Below, one piece after another: positions 44,727-57,325 of a stretch of DNA of 64,000 nt. Where the stretch lies: assembly GCF_041260155.1 (NCBI RefSeq), contig NC_091929.1, positions 30,369,462 through 30,433,461 on the forward strand, in the 5' to 3' direction. Below the pieces are notes generated by a model that saw only the letters and a list, made by a program, of their open reading frames with translations, was not told the origin of the DNA and searched no databases. The position numbers were made by a program, and so were the translations under genes. The stretch is from Ptychodera flava (taxonomy: Eukaryota > Hemichordata > Enteropneusta > Ptychoderidae). The first letter of the stretch is position 1; every line of letters starts with the position of its first letter.

Positions 44727-45945
44727 TTTATAGATTTGGTACTGTCCGTGCGTCCCTCCGTCTGTTCACGCAGATATCGCAGTCATGAGGCATACCTGAG
44801 CCAATGCCTTTCAAACTTGATACAAGGATAAAACACACATACACGTGCATTAATTTGGGTGAGGAATGCATAATAAGTTCTAATTTGCATAATTAGTGAT
44901 TATTAAAGAAAGAGCTCTGTTTCCGGAGATTTGATGAAACTTTGTAAAGATGTTTGTTACACAATGACATATGTCAGTGTTGTGTCAATTAGTTGCGAAT
45001 TTGCATATTTGATGAATTTTTGTAATTAGGGCGACATGTCTAGAAATACTGCAGCAACTTTAATGAAACTTGGTACAGATCTTTAGCACAGTCTAATAAT
45101 ACTGTACAAAGACATTAACAAGTATCATGTCAATTAATTGCTAATTTGCATATTTCGTGAACTTTTATAATTTGTGTCATATGTCTAGAAATGCTGCATC
45201 AAACTTGATAAAACGTGGTACAGATGTTGATCTCCCAGTAGTTTAAAATGGCGTGCAAAGATATGTAGCAGTATCACGTCAGGTAACTGCTGATTTGCAT
45301 ATTTGATGAATTTTCGTAATTAGGCTGATATGTCAGGAAATAGTTCATCAAATTTCATGAAACTTGGCACAGATGTTGAGCTCACATTGCTTAAACAGTG
45401 AACAAGGACCTTTGTCGGTGTCATGTTGATTGTTTTTTAATTTTGCATATTTAAAAAATTTCCCTAATTAGAGTGATATGTCAAGAAATACCCCATCAAA
45501 TTTGATAAAACTTGGTACAGATGTTGATCTTACAGTGCTGTAATACAATTCAATGACACTTTAGCAATATCATTTAAATTAATTGCTAAATTGCATAAAT
45601 AATGAGTTTTTGCTATTAGGGTGAACGTCCAGAAGCACTGCATCAAATTTTATGAAATGATGTACTGGTGATAAACTGTCAGTGTTATAATAGGATGCAA
45701 AATGTTTGGCAACATCCTGTCGATTAATTACTAATTGACTTATTTAATGACCTTTTGTAATTAGGGTGGCAACCCAGAATGGTTTTACGTTTTCACCACC
45801 ATGGAACTCATTCTCGGTCATTAAGCCCCATCTGTATCGCAGTATTTAATAACAGACCCAATCAATGAGCACGACTCTATCCTGTCCGAGGATTTGTAAT
45901 CAAAGTACCCATTAACAAGTGGGGACTGTGTCATCAATGATGACT
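44727..45945 (+). mobile_element. Pearl/Helentron-like element with ~147-bp internal tandem repeats (copy A only)
   Basis: The core unit AATTGCTAATTTGCATATTT recurs at about 44990, 45136, 45285, 45432, 45580 and 45726, a period near 147 bp with much divergence. Between them lie GAAACTTGGTACAGATGTTG blocks. The left edge carries CCGTGCGTCCCTCCGTCTGT, the usual sort of short microsatellite-like terminus. Copy B lacks the element at the matching place (about 56950). Family assignment is by structure (tandem core of about 150 bp with a CAGA/CCGT terminal tract) and is an inference. Confidence 0.6.
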
Positions 45946-45999
45946 TGTTTTCAATAGGTTCGTAAAGGTAAAATGCACATCGGTTACAATGCTTTAGAC

Positions 46000-46262
46000 T
46001 CACAAATTTTTACAATTCTTTTCTGATCTACCACTTGTGGTGGCTCATCTTAAGTTCCCGGATTAGTAAACATTTTCACGATCTTAGTTTTTTTCTAAAA
46101 TCGTTTTTTTTCCTCGTAGAGTTAATATACGGATGGTGGCCATTTTGAATTTCAAACATCTGCAAATGTTAGGCAATTTGTATCTCTTGTACCAAATTTT
46201 GCACGGTGACCCCTGGTTTTCATTTGTGATTTGGTGAGGTAATTGTTGAAAGTTTCATTCTG
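46000..46262 (+). mobile_element. MITE copy, family 1 (copy A)
   Basis: GATCTACCACTTGTGGTGGC, GGATGGTGGCCATTTTGAAT and TTGCACGGTGACCCCTGG identify it. It is matched at the same place in copy B by 56978-57325, so it predates the duplication. Confidence 0.7.
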
Positions 46263-46696
46263 TTATGTCTTCGTTTCTGATGTACAATTATCTTAAGCGT
46301 CCTGAACCCAATCGTATCTGATAATTATAACAAGTATCATCTGCGTCAGTGAAGCTTGGTACCGGCATAAACAACATTTTATGCCATGTAAATTGACAAT
46401 TTCTACATTGAAAATATCACAACAGTTTTGTACACAATTTCTTTAATCTTAGTGACATCTGTCTACCTGCAACACCCAACTTTATCTGTTATCAGGTACA
46501 GTTTGAAAATCTCTTTCGTTTTGCATTCCTGGACGCGGTGGGGCGTATGTCAGCATTGGATCTTTCTTTTTGTTCGTTCCTGGAACTTCATATCGGTGGT
46601 TGTTCTTGTGAGCTATACAGACTAATAACAAGTAAAAAGGCCGCCTAATCTCATCAATTTGTGAGAGATTTCGGATGAGGAATGAACCAATGTGCT

Positions 46697-46900
46697 TCAA
46701 GTACAATGCGCCTCGGGGACAGATCTTCTGAATCTCAAACATTTACAATGTCTTTTTGATCTACCACTTGTGGAGGCTCATTTCGAAGGTTATGGAGTAG
46801 ATAAATATTTCACTTATTTTTATAAAAATTGAAAAATTTTAATTTTCCCCATTAACTTAGCACGTTGATGCCGAACATTTTGAATTTCAAGCTTTCTGAG
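46697..46900 (+). mobile_element. MITE copy, family 1 (second in copy A)
   Basis: GCGCCTCGGGGACAGATCTT and GATCTACCACTTGTGGAGGC mark the copy. Its partner in copy B is 57880-58210. The right part is lost here. Confidence 0.65.
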
Positions 46901-47081
46901 TTTCTTGACTTCAGGCTGCCCAAAGTTACTGCGTATTTGTCCACAGATATCCATCAGCTTTGCACATTAACTGTCAGTATAGAGTTTCTGTAACACAAGC
47001 AGTCAATATTTTTCAGCGTATTGAGCTTCCAATCTGTCGTTGACGAGATCTTCATCAGAAAGACAAAAAGAAATGAAATAT

Positions 47082-47600
47082 TTATTGTTGACCACTAGAT
47101 GGCGGTGTGATAATCTGATTGTGCAATAGTAATGGAATTCCAATCGATATCATGATGTAATTGCTGTGCATGTTGGGATAAAGCTGATGAAATTGCCTTA
47201 TCTCTAACAGATTTCCGATGTTGGTCAGTTCTTGTTTTAAGTTGTCGACCTGTCTCGCCGAAGTTTGGTCACAATCCTTAGACGGTATACCATATATGGT
47301 ATATTGTACCAAATCCCTGTTCCTTTTTTGTCCTTTGGGGAAACAAAAAGGTTCCGCAAAGTTTGATGGGGTTTGAAAGCAACGGATATGCTGTGTTTCC
47401 TGTAAATTCTGCACAGTTTCTCTGAGATACCTTGTGCATAAGGCAATGCTATCATGTCTTTCGTTGGTTTTTTGAAGTTATGACAATCCCGTTTTCAGAA
47501 GGATGAAGCAATCGTATGCTGATGTTGTTTCTGTGCCCATTTTTGATAATCACAAGTGGCCAGTGCGTCGTCGAGTTTCTTATGTTCAGTTCGTAGGGTC
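47082..47600 (-). mobile_element. Penelope-like retroelement fragment (RT C-terminus/GIY-YIG region), broken
   Basis: Minus-strand translations include ALPYAQGISEKLCRIYRKH, HQTLRNLFVSPKDKK and IYGIPSKDCDQT. These resemble the thumb-to-endonuclease part of Penelope-like reverse transcriptases with a GIY-YIG module. Only this short piece is present and it is not intact. It is absent from copy B, so it probably arrived after the duplication (or was lost from B). Confidence 0.6.
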
Positions 47601-48430
47601 GACAGAGAATAATCTTTTATCATGAGTAATGGATAAAATATCTACAGGTTACGACGTCATCTTTCTCAAAGATCTTCTGATCACCTTTCAGACCGAAAGA
47701 TGATATGTTCATCGAAATAAAGTTTGTATAAGGTTCACAAAACAATTTGATTACCATGGAAGGCCTGTGAACCGAATCTGATTTTTTATTAAATTTTGGC
47801 TCAAACTTTCTACGAAGAAACTTTACAACCAGTTAGTGTGACACAGAAGGAGCAATGTGACACAAGATGGACTTCCGCTATGAATCAGTTCGTAGGGTCG
47901 ACAGAGAATAATCTTTTATCATGAGTAATGGACAAGATATCTACAGGTTATGACGTCGTCTTTCTCAAAGATCTTCTGATCACCTTTCAGACCGAAAGAT
48001 GATATGTTCATCGAAATAAAGTTTATATAAGGTTCACAAAACAATTTGATTACCATGGAAGCCTGTGAACCGAATCTGATTTTTTTAAAATTTTGGCTCA
48101 AACTTTCTACGAAGAAACTTTACAACCAGTTAGTGTGACACAGAAGGAGCAATGTGACACAAGATGGACTTCCGCTATGAATCAGTTCGTAGGGTCGACA
48201 GAGAATAATCTTTTATCATGAGTAATGGACAAAATATCTACAGGTTATGACGTCATCTTTCTCAAAGATCTTCTGATCACCTTTCAGACCGGAAGATGAT
48301 ATGTTCATCGAAATAAAGTTTGTATAAGGTTCACAAAACAATTTGATCACCATGGAAGCCTGTGAACCGAATCTGATTTTTTATTAAATTTTGGCTCAAA
48401 CTTTCTACGAAGAAACTTTACAACCAGTTA
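47588..48430. repeat. ~298-bp tandem repeat, almost 3 copies
   Basis: Units starting CAGTTCGTAGGGTCGACAGA lie at 47588, 47886 and 48183, with a spacing of 298 and 297 bp. They differ by only a few bases, so the expansion is recent. The first unit overlaps the upstream edge of the Penelope-like fragment. Each unit also contains GGCTCAAACTTTCTACGAAG, a piece of the family 1 MITE in inverse orientation. There is no counterpart in copy B. Confidence 0.92.
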
Positions 48431-48680
48431 GTGTGACACACAAGGAGCAATGTGACACAAGATGCAATGCGTCGTGTTACACAGGTGTAATGTGAAACTG
48501 AATTGCAATGTGTACTGTATGATGTGACACAGAAGCTGCAATGTGACAGAAGGTTGAATATGTAGTGTGACATAGAAGGTGCGATGTAACATAAGGTGCA
48601 ATGTGTAGTGTATGGAGTGACATGGAAGCTGGTGCAATCTGACACAAAAGGTGCAACGTATCTGCATGTTGTCAATAGTA
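48430..48680. repeat. GTGCAATGTGACAC minisatellite upstream of the MYND gene (copy A)
   Basis: Degenerate units of about 14-32 bases built on GTGACACAAGGTGCAATGTG and GTAGTGTGACATGGAAGCTG repeat through the region. It ends about 110 bases before the first coding exon. The same kind of array lies at the same place in copy B (59450-59940). Long minus-strand open frames through it (Cys/His/Thr-rich) are repeat artefacts. Confidence 0.85.
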
Positions 48681-48789
48681 TCATTGGGATCTAACTAAGT
48701 GAAAATCAATGAATCTAGAACAATTTGCATAAAAACAATATTATCCAATCAGTGAGTACTTATGATATTTTTTATTTCTTCAGTTTGAC

Positions 48790-51633
48790 ATGGATTCTCT
48801 CATTGGAGCGTGTTGGCGTTGTGGCCGTGCTGGGACTCTGAAGTGTCCGCAGTGTGATTTTGGTCTGTATTGCCGTAGAAAGTGTATGAAAGAGGACAAG
48901 TTTAGACATGAGGTCAGTGTTAGTCTAAAATTGAAATTAAATTAAAGGAAAACAGTCGTCAGAACTGCGCCTGTGCGAGTTTCTTGTTTATAAACAATGT
49001 ATTTCGTGTACAATATCTAGAACACCTCATCATCATAGCTGCAACTGTTTAAATTATACGATGTAGATTATGACACAAATGTTTTAACTTTCATCAATCA
49101 CCATCGTACCTTGGATATAGTGTTTCCATTTGTCGTATGGGTCCCATACGACCTTTGAGCGCAGACGACTGTATCCCTTCAATTGAACAGTTCATATTAT
49201 GCAAACATTTCTCTTATAAATTGTATATCCCTTGATGAACTTCTGAAGAAGGCCATTTGTTTGATGTGCGAAGGTCGAGGGACAGCCTCACCTCTAGCTT
49301 CAATCCTTACCGGACGGTTGATATAATATGTATGTCCTATTTGTAAGATTACATGAAGGTGAGGGGAACGACCATGACAACTTAACTTTAGAGTTGATGG
49401 AATAAATAGAAACTGCGGCACAAAGAGAATCATGAAAGGCAGTTGCTCTTGCTTTTGAAAGTGTTCACGTGACAGAAAGTGAAAAAGTGAGGAATGCTGC
49501 AAAAAATAAGCTCTACAATCTCCACAGATATATCACACATTTGAAAACCAAATACTGCATATATCCTAAATTCTGACCACCTTTTACAAGATATAATGTT
49601 TCATCCTTAAAATCTCTTTGTAAAGTGGCATAGCCACCACTACTCTACTGATTAATTGATTAAACGATTTGTTGTGGAATTCGTAGGAAATTACAGCAAT
49701 TGTTAGAGATTTACAGTAGTATGTCTTGAAAGATTGCAAAGACTGGGTGGTTAAACACGACATGCTGTGACATCAACTTTTATGTGTGTAAGAGACTGTT
49801 GAGAAGCTTTTGAATTTGAAGTAGGCTACTGATTTATACACAGTCACTTTGTCTTGTCTATTTCAGATCGAGTGCAAATTTGCAATGAAAGTTCATGAAT
49901 GCGGGCACTGTCATAGGAAAACGTCCTCAACAAAACAGTGTTCAGGTTGTTTAGTGGAATGGTACTGTGATAAGGACTGCCAGATGAAAGACTGGAGAAA
50001 ACACAAGACCGAATGTTTAGATGTACAAAATGATATTATCCAGTTATCCCAACTTCCGGACGATTTAATTCAGCGTGCAAGGGTAGACACTGTCCCAAAA
50101 AATATTGGCGTCTATTACTGGGGTAACTCACCAGCAGTTGATCTGTTAAAACTACAACAGAACGAATGGAGTGGTGGCGATTATTCTGACAAATTGTCTC
50201 TTCTTTTTGCTGGTGTTGGTGACCTCAGAAATGTCATCAAGACTGTAGCCTCTCTTCCAAAAGAGTTTAAAGGTCAAGTTGAATTCACCTTAAACGACAG
50301 TGAAGTTCATATATTGGCTAAAAACGTGTTGTTCTTGTATATGATGTTCACAGCAGATGATGTCAACTACACGTCAGACACCTTGGTTCAATTATGGTAT
50401 TCCTTGTGTATCACTGAAGAACACAATCAGAGTTTGGCAGACGCCCTAAAAGAATTAATGAAAATTGACGGAAAGATATTGGCCAAAAAGACATCAGATA
50501 AGTTAAATATTTCAGAAAATGATCTTCGAGAATTGAAGACTGTCTGGGCTGCTTGGTTGACGTCATCAGAAAAGGGTGGCCCTGAGTCCAATATCCTCGA
50601 TCAATTCCAGGCCGTGAAAACGATCTACCCAGAAACCGAATCCGCATGGTCAGTTTATATAGGTGGCGTTCCTGAGCGCCATCGCGAATCTCTGCAAGAA
50701 TGGTGGGAAACTGGTATGATGCTGTCGTCTTCCGACGGAAAAGTAAACCAGACGGTTTGTCAAAATGTTACGCTGTTGATCAAAAATCCCCTTCATGACA
50801 AATCGCTGATGATGCAATTATCAGACAGTTCACTGATAAGGTCAATGGCCCAGATGTTCAACAAGGAACCGCTTATATTTACCATTGGCTCCGACATACT
50901 CCCATTTGGTGGTTGGGATTACTTAGAGGCTAGTTCTCACTGTGGTGCAAACTGCGTCGGACAAATGTACAGTACATACATATCTCATATGATGAATAGG
51001 TTCACATGTCATTTGAAGGCTGGTCATGCGTCTTTCCGAGTTCTTCTTGGTGGTTGGTCTCAGCTTCAAGACAAGTTCGAATGGAACAAGTATGATCGCA
51101 TCGCCACGTCTAACCTGGCTGATTATTACGGTTTACCAACTATCCTGGAGTTTTTCAAACCATTTCTTAACAGTTCAAACCCTAAAGGAGTAATCCTCAC
51201 AGAACTGATGAATTGGGTAGACTTTCTGAAGACCACAGACCCAAATCCAATCCCTTTAGACTCTTCTATGGGACCTTTCATTGTCAAGGACACAGGTGTT
51301 CCGTTCAGTGATTTTGGATTCTACGTCTCGACGGCTGCGTACAAAGAGTATCATGACATGGTGACACCATTGATCAAGTATCTCAGAGCAGTTTTCCTGA
51401 TGCACCGTATCAGGAAGTCAGGCGAACGACCTCGACGGAAGGATATCCCAAAGTTCACTGACATCTTGGAGCATAATGGACTCAAGCTGCGTGATTTCAG
51501 GCTCGAGCTGAACCGAGTAATTCCACACAAATGGAAAATGAATAAACGACGAGTTACCCAGCTAATTAGTTCCGCGAGAAATTTAGAGTGGACGTTGCTT
51601 GATGTAGAGCGTGTCGACGATGAGGACAAGTAA
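48790..51633 (+). CDS. Double MYND zinc-finger protein with a DNAAF3-like (DUF4470) region
   Basis: Two coding exons (48790-48912 and 49867-51633, phase-0 GT-AG intron) give 629 aa. Finger 1 has all eight ligands: C8, C11, C19, C22, C28, C32, H40, C44. Finger 2 follows at C53, C56, C66, C69, C75, C79, H87, C91. From about 121, GVYYWGNSPAVDLL and LSLLFAGVGDLRNVIKTVAS resemble the DUF4470 domain seen at the start of the axonemal dynein assembly factor DNAAF3. The rest (about 210-629) is a long conserved-looking region with GSDILPFGGWDYLEA and GPFIVKDTGVPFSDFG, probably the companion domain. MYND fingers bind short proline-containing peptides. The cargo here is unknown. The ATG lies 6 bases past an acceptor (TTATTTCTTCAG), so a non-coding 5' exon is expected. 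No human one-to-one orthologue is claimed. Confidence 0.9.
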
Positions 51634-52590
51634 CTATCCTCAATTCAAGCTCCGAAAGACCTAGACTTTGATGATATGTTTGATTGGTGAAACCTATTTA
51701 TTACCTTTTTCCATTACTTTAGTGTACTGAACAGCCTCAGTGATTGAAATGGCGGCGTAAATTTTCCACATTACTGTAAAAATATGTGTGAGAACATCTG
51801 TACGGTGAAGACCTGTCTAAAGTCCTTTAACCTTTCGTCTAAGAATACAGGGCCCAACCTAGAATCTCGAACAAAAATGGTGATAGAAAACATACTCGAA
51901 GATGGAGATGATTTACATTTCTCATAATCATACTGGGTGACCGAACATCCTGACAGGTCTAGGACTAAAAGAGGTAATTGTGACGGCATTGACCTCAAGC
52001 AACCAGCCAGACTTTTGTATTCATTAGCTGAAATTAGCTTCATGATCTTTAAGGGATGTTCACCTTCATGTGTTGACACAGTTTCAAACTATAGAAAGTA
52101 GAGGGGCCTCTACTGTCTAGTGTTAAAATAATCTTTAAAGGAAAGACTAAGATTTCAAGATTCAGAAAGAGCAATTTGTGAAGATGCCTGAAAGAGATTG
52201 CGTGAACTATGCCTCAAAATATTACTGATAAAAGAGGATTTACTGATCACTTTGAAGCTCCTGTCAAGGGAGCGTCTATTTTATGTTTGATGATGGAACT
52301 TGCTGAATTGTGTTGCAGTGTATTATATAAGAAATTTGCCAGGACAACAGTATGTTCTCATTTAAGAGGAATAGTCGCTACTCCTTAAGCTGTATCTTGT
52401 GTGGATTTTAAGTATCTGGTTCTGACTGTAATTAAGATTTTTGTCTTGTTCTACTCCTAAAATAATGTCAAAAAGGAAGAACATGTACTTGTTATATAGA
52501 AAGAATGATAATATTATCAAAGGCATGGCGATTATTCCTTAAAAAAAATATGTAAAATCACGTGGCTCGCTCTCTAATCAATCTTAAAAT
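51634..52590. other. 3' flank of the MYND gene, no further gene
   Basis: It probably holds the 3' UTR. No clean AATAAA could be assigned. The 102-codon minus-strand frame at 51771-52079 has no domain. Confidence 0.35.
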
Positions 52591-53700
52591 TCAGAATAGC
52601 GATTGCAGTTGATCCCGTTAGCATACCACAAGGGTATTTGCATCATTTTGCCGATTATCTTAGGAGATTGTTTGCATAAATGTGCGTTTAAGGTCATGAA
52701 TTTGTGTAATATTCGATGCTTTGGTACCTGATAGGTACATTTTACTATCGAAAATTTAAATTAACAAAAGAGTTTCATTATATTAAAATTACAAATGTAA
52801 ATATCATTAAATATGCAAATTAGTAATAACCTGATATGTAAATGCCTGATGACTTTCATTAGTATTATATATCATGGTATCTTCAACTTACATAGCATGT
52901 TTCATCAACTTTGGTCAAGTCTATCCAAAGATATTTTCATAATTAGGAAATTTCGTTAAATGTACAAATAAGTTATCAGCTGATGTAAAAATGCTAAGCG
53001 ACTTCCATTCAAATTATATTATTATAGTATTTCCAATGTACACAGCGAATTTCGTGAACTTTTCTTGAGTCAATCCTGATATACCCATAATGGGGAAAGC
53101 TCGTTAAACATGCAAAATAGTAAATCAGCTGATGCAAATTGACTTTCATTACTGTTGCATTATAGTATTTTAATGTACTTAGAAATTAATTAATACTTAG
53201 TCATCAAATTTGGTCAAGGCTGTTATGAAAATAATATATTCATTATTAGGAAAGTTCGTTTGACGTGCAAATTAGTAATTAGCTCATGTAAAACAATGTG
53301 ACATTCATAACATAGGTCAACATTGGTCAAGTAAATCCAGATATATAACCTTCAAATTAATGTTCGTTAAATATGCAAATGAGTTTCGCCATGTCCTTAA
53401 AACCTTAACATGACATTGAAATCTGTCATATGGTTCCTTGATCATTATCTGTAAAGAAGAGTTATCAGATATGATACCGTCCTTCTGGGAATATATGATT
53501 TATGAACAATTATGTAAAGTAGTATTCATTATGCAAGCAACATCCACTTAAAAGCTAATCACTTCTTGTCATTCCTAAAAAATATGTACCAGATTTGAAT
53601 CCTAGCTGATAAGCCGTTCTTGAGATATCATACCGTCAGACAGACAGGCAGACAGTCATAGAGACACACAGACAGACATCAACAGCATTAGCTCACGTTT
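52590..53700 (-). mobile_element. Second pearl/Helentron-like element, ~150-bp tandem core, opposite orientation
   Basis: AAATATGCAAATTAGTAAT-type units recur at about 52809, 52955, 53105, 53258 and 53371. They are the reverse complement of the AATTTGCATATTT core at 44727-45945. The right edge is CAGACAGACAGGCAGACAG (53640 onward), the expected terminal microsatellite-like tract. The units are strongly diverged, so the insertion is old. Confidence 0.55.
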
Positions 53701-54547
53701 GTGTACATTCTGATCGTTTTAGTTTGAAGCCAGTTTTCATTTCACGAGCCACCACTTTGTCATTCCTACATAATTCAACAAAGACCAGGTGTAACATTGC
53801 CACATTAGCTGAGAGCACGCGTCGACAGCGGTTTTGTAACCCATTTCAAATCCCCTCCCTATAGACCAAAAGCGTAACGCCTTCCGCATCCCGTCCCCGA
53901 TGAATCGGATGTTTGAAATTGACCCATACTAACGAATGCCAGCAGAGTCGCTTCGTGTGATTTACTAAGCCTGTTTACAATCTTAATTTTGAAGGAACCG
54001 TTTGTCTTGTGTTGCTATATGCTACTCTAATTAGAAATTACCGCAGGTTGACATTTACTCAGACTTCAAGTTGAAAGATCCTGTCCTTGAATATATTCCG
54101 ACCTATTTATATTTAATTAAAGCTGTATGCAAGTCATCTGTACATATTGATATGTAGATTTGAAAACTACTTAAGATATGAACTTTCTAGGCAGAGGTAG
54201 AACAGAGCTGAGAGTAAAGTAAAGTATAGTAGGGCAGAGTTGAAGATTTAGAAGTTGTGTCTTGACCGTACCATTGCTCTTTAGTAATAACGATCTACAG
54301 TGGTGCTTACAACCGAAAATACTGTGTGTCGGCTCACGTACAAGGAGAAAAAGCATTACAATCCCAGTCCGGTATCTCAACCCAGAGATCGTAAAGGGAG
54401 AAACGTTATACTTGTATCGAACCATGGTGGATAATCCAGGTATCCAGGCGACCTCAATGAGAAGTACTGGCAAACCATAGCAAAAACGACCAGCATGGAA
54501 GGCTCAAATATGATTTTTTTAGAGAACGGGAACTTCTTATCCTTCCA
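53701..54547. other. Spacer between the MYND gene and copy B
   Basis: No gene is recognised. The open frames at 54171-54480 on both strands have no domain support. Confidence 0.35.
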
Positions 54548-56977
54548 GTTGGAGAGTATCAAATATGGGAATTGACAACTCTTGCGAAATAAACACAAAT
54601 TGCAACCTATGCGGTTGCACAAATGCACATATACTGATTTTATATTATGAGGAAAATTGAACCGAAGATGTTCGAAAATTTGCGGTTGATAAAAAGTTAA
54701 CTTTACGAAGTGTTAAGAACATGTTAATGAATGAAGCTAGCAAAAGTTATTTGAAGGTAGGTTTTCTTCGACATTTTGAAGTTATGTTAATGGTCCCAGA
54801 ACGACGTTGACAGTTCGTTTCAAGGATAAGTGGCTTGTTGCAGTTATTTATACCTGTATATTTTAGTGAGACGACTGCTTCAGAGTATAAATGTATCTAC
54901 ATAAAAGGATTTTCAGAACCAAAAATGTGAAAAAAAATCAATTTTTAAAAAAAATTTGACTAAAATTTACCATATTTTATCCAAAAATAAGTCAACATGG
55001 CAATGTTGTCGTAAGTAGGGCCAATAACATTGCTGTTTTTCTGTAATAAGCATCACTTTTTGCATAGAATAGGATTTTCAAAGCGGAAAATGTGAACAAA
55101 AAAAATTTTAATAAAATTTACCATTTTTACCATAAATTGGTGAAATGACAAATCTGTCTCGATTTGGGTCAATTAGACTACATTTTTTTGAACAAGCTTC
55201 TCAAACTTTCAACTAAAATTCTGATTGAGCCATCGACCCATCTCTTGCAATACTAGTACCTTACCACTTCACTTATTAAACAAATTTATTGTATAACGGC
55301 GCCCTCTGTCGTCTGATAGATATGACATCGAGCGATAACATTCGCGGACAGTTTCTCCATTGGTATATGAGCAAGAAATGATTAAACTTCCAAGATGCAG
55401 CCAAGTAACAACAGTGAAAATATACTCGACGCTACACATTTGCAAATGAGAGCAAGCACAGCACGCACACTATCCTGGAACTAACACTCCGCCTTGGCAA
55501 ATGCATTATAGTATAACTTTCTCAAGGGGTGCAAGCTTGGCTACCTTCTGGGTCTATCAAAAGGTAGCGTAGCTTGCACTCCTTGAGAATCGTATCCTTC
55601 AAAGTATTTGTCCGAGCAGACTGTTAATTCGGGCAGAATGTACATGCTGTTCTGGCTATCATTTTAAATTTGATGTTTTGTTATCGTTATTTTCAGCTAA
55701 TTTGTTATTCACTCCACCTATATATGTAATCGTTAACAAACAAACAAAGAACGAGAAAACTTCTGAAACTGAGCAGCTGTGGTACAGCAACCAGCATATT
55801 TTATTCGCCGGGGCAGTTTAGACTTGCCCTGGGGGAAAGAGTTCCTTATAAGGCCCTATGCCAAATTTTTTCAGGTAAGATATATAACGCTTTTAAGTAT
55901 GCTAACCCTAAAACTAACCCTAACCCTCATTCAAAACCTCTATAAAAGTTGTATTTCATGTGTCTCTTCCAAGGAAAGTCCGTGGTTAAAGTGATTTCAA
56001 GGTATGAGGGGGCTAAGGGAACTCTTGCCGCCCCAAGTTTGCGGACATAAAGATGACAAAACAGTAAATTGAATCAAAATACTCTGGCAGACTATCGCGT
56101 AGATCGTTGGTTGAACGCACTAGGCAAACCAGTAACTGCTGTCGACTTGGAGAAAAGCCAAGCGACGGGGCCCAGTAAGCAAGGATTTCACAAAGGACAA
56201 ACAAACAAACACACAAAACAAATGAATAAAGAGAGAAAGAAAGTATAAGAAAGAAACACAACATAAAGAAACGGATAAATACATAAATAAATACCAGAGA
56301 AATGTTAAAATTGAATAAGAATTGAAATAATTGACTGTACAACACTGAACAACGTAAACCAGGTATTGTTCTTGAGAGAGCCATTATACCGCAGAAACGA
56401 CCGTCTGAGCATGCGTAACGAGTCGAACATTTATGCCTGGCAGAAAGGCCCCTTCCCATTTTGACGACTTCTACAGAGCGGAGCACAGGCCAGTGACCTG
56501 TATGACGATAACGTCATTATTCTGTAGTCATAGGTATGTCAAACCTCCCACTAAATGTAATTCTAATGTCTATGATTTCGAGAGAGAGTTGGCACTTTAC
56601 TCGTGATAGTTTGATGTTTAACAGTTTCACTTTTATATGAACGCTATACGCTAAAGTCTGTATGTAGTATGCAGTGTTTTCATTAGGAAGTGGCAGCCGG
56701 CAAAATTAGACGGTAATGACATTTCCGTCCTTGTAATTTAGGAGAAAAATTATTACATAGCACAGACATCGATAACGACTTCGTAAAACCCCCAAAGCAC
56801 TTTTTGATGTAAGGTACAGAGTCGTCCAAGTTAAGCAAATATCTATTTTAAAACTTCTTTCTTTTGATTTCCTCGAATCGACGACGTTTCTGGTGACCTG
56901 AACATTCACCTTTTATCGAGAGCGACAATCACCAGTACGAGCTATTATTTCACTGTGTTGATCTTTTCAATGGGTTT

Positions 56978-57325
56978 GTGAAGGTTGGCTGCACCTTGGG
57001 GACAGATATTTTGGACACTCAAATTTTTACAATTCTTTTCTGATCTAACATTTGTGGCAGTTCATTTTAAAGCTTCTGGGGTAGGAAACATTTTCACGAT
57101 CCTAGTTTTTCTAAAATCAGATCTTTTCCTCGTAGAGTTAATATACGAACGGTGGCAATTTTGAATTTAAAATTTATGTAAATGTTAGGCAATTTGTTTC
57201 TCTTGTACAAAATATTTCACGCTGACCCCGATTTCATTCGTGATTAGTGAGGGAATGTTTGAAAGTTTCATTTAGGAAAGTTTTGGCAAAAGTTTAAGTT
57301 CACTTGCGAGGCGAACACTACCTTA
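56978..57325 (+). mobile_element. MITE copy, family 1 (copy B), nearly full length
   Basis: It starts GAAGGTTGGCTGCACCTTGG and ends GCGAACACTACCTTAAT, with GGGGACAGATATTTTGGACA and GGTGGCAATTTTGAATTTAA inside. It is orthologous by position to 46000-46262. Confidence 0.75.

Larger units (their letters stand above)
42605..49850. repeat. Segmental duplication, copy A
   Basis: Collinear but diverged similarity to 54548-61090. Paired anchors: 42660 AATAAACACAAATTGCAA with 54590; 42832 GGTCCCAGAACG with 54793; 43540 GGCGCCCTCT with 55300; 44170 TGAGCATGCGTAACGA with 56407; exon 1 of the MYND gene at 48790 with 60063; intron block TTTGATGTGCGAAGG at 49259 with 60435. The offset falls from about 11.94 kb to 11.27 kb because each copy has gained or lost pieces. 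Copy A leads into the complete gene. Confidence 0.85.

Noticed and set aside
55905-55930. Interstitial telomere (CCCTAA/CTAACC runs)
   Set aside because: Only two or three imperfect CTAACCC units are present, too few to support a telomeric tract.
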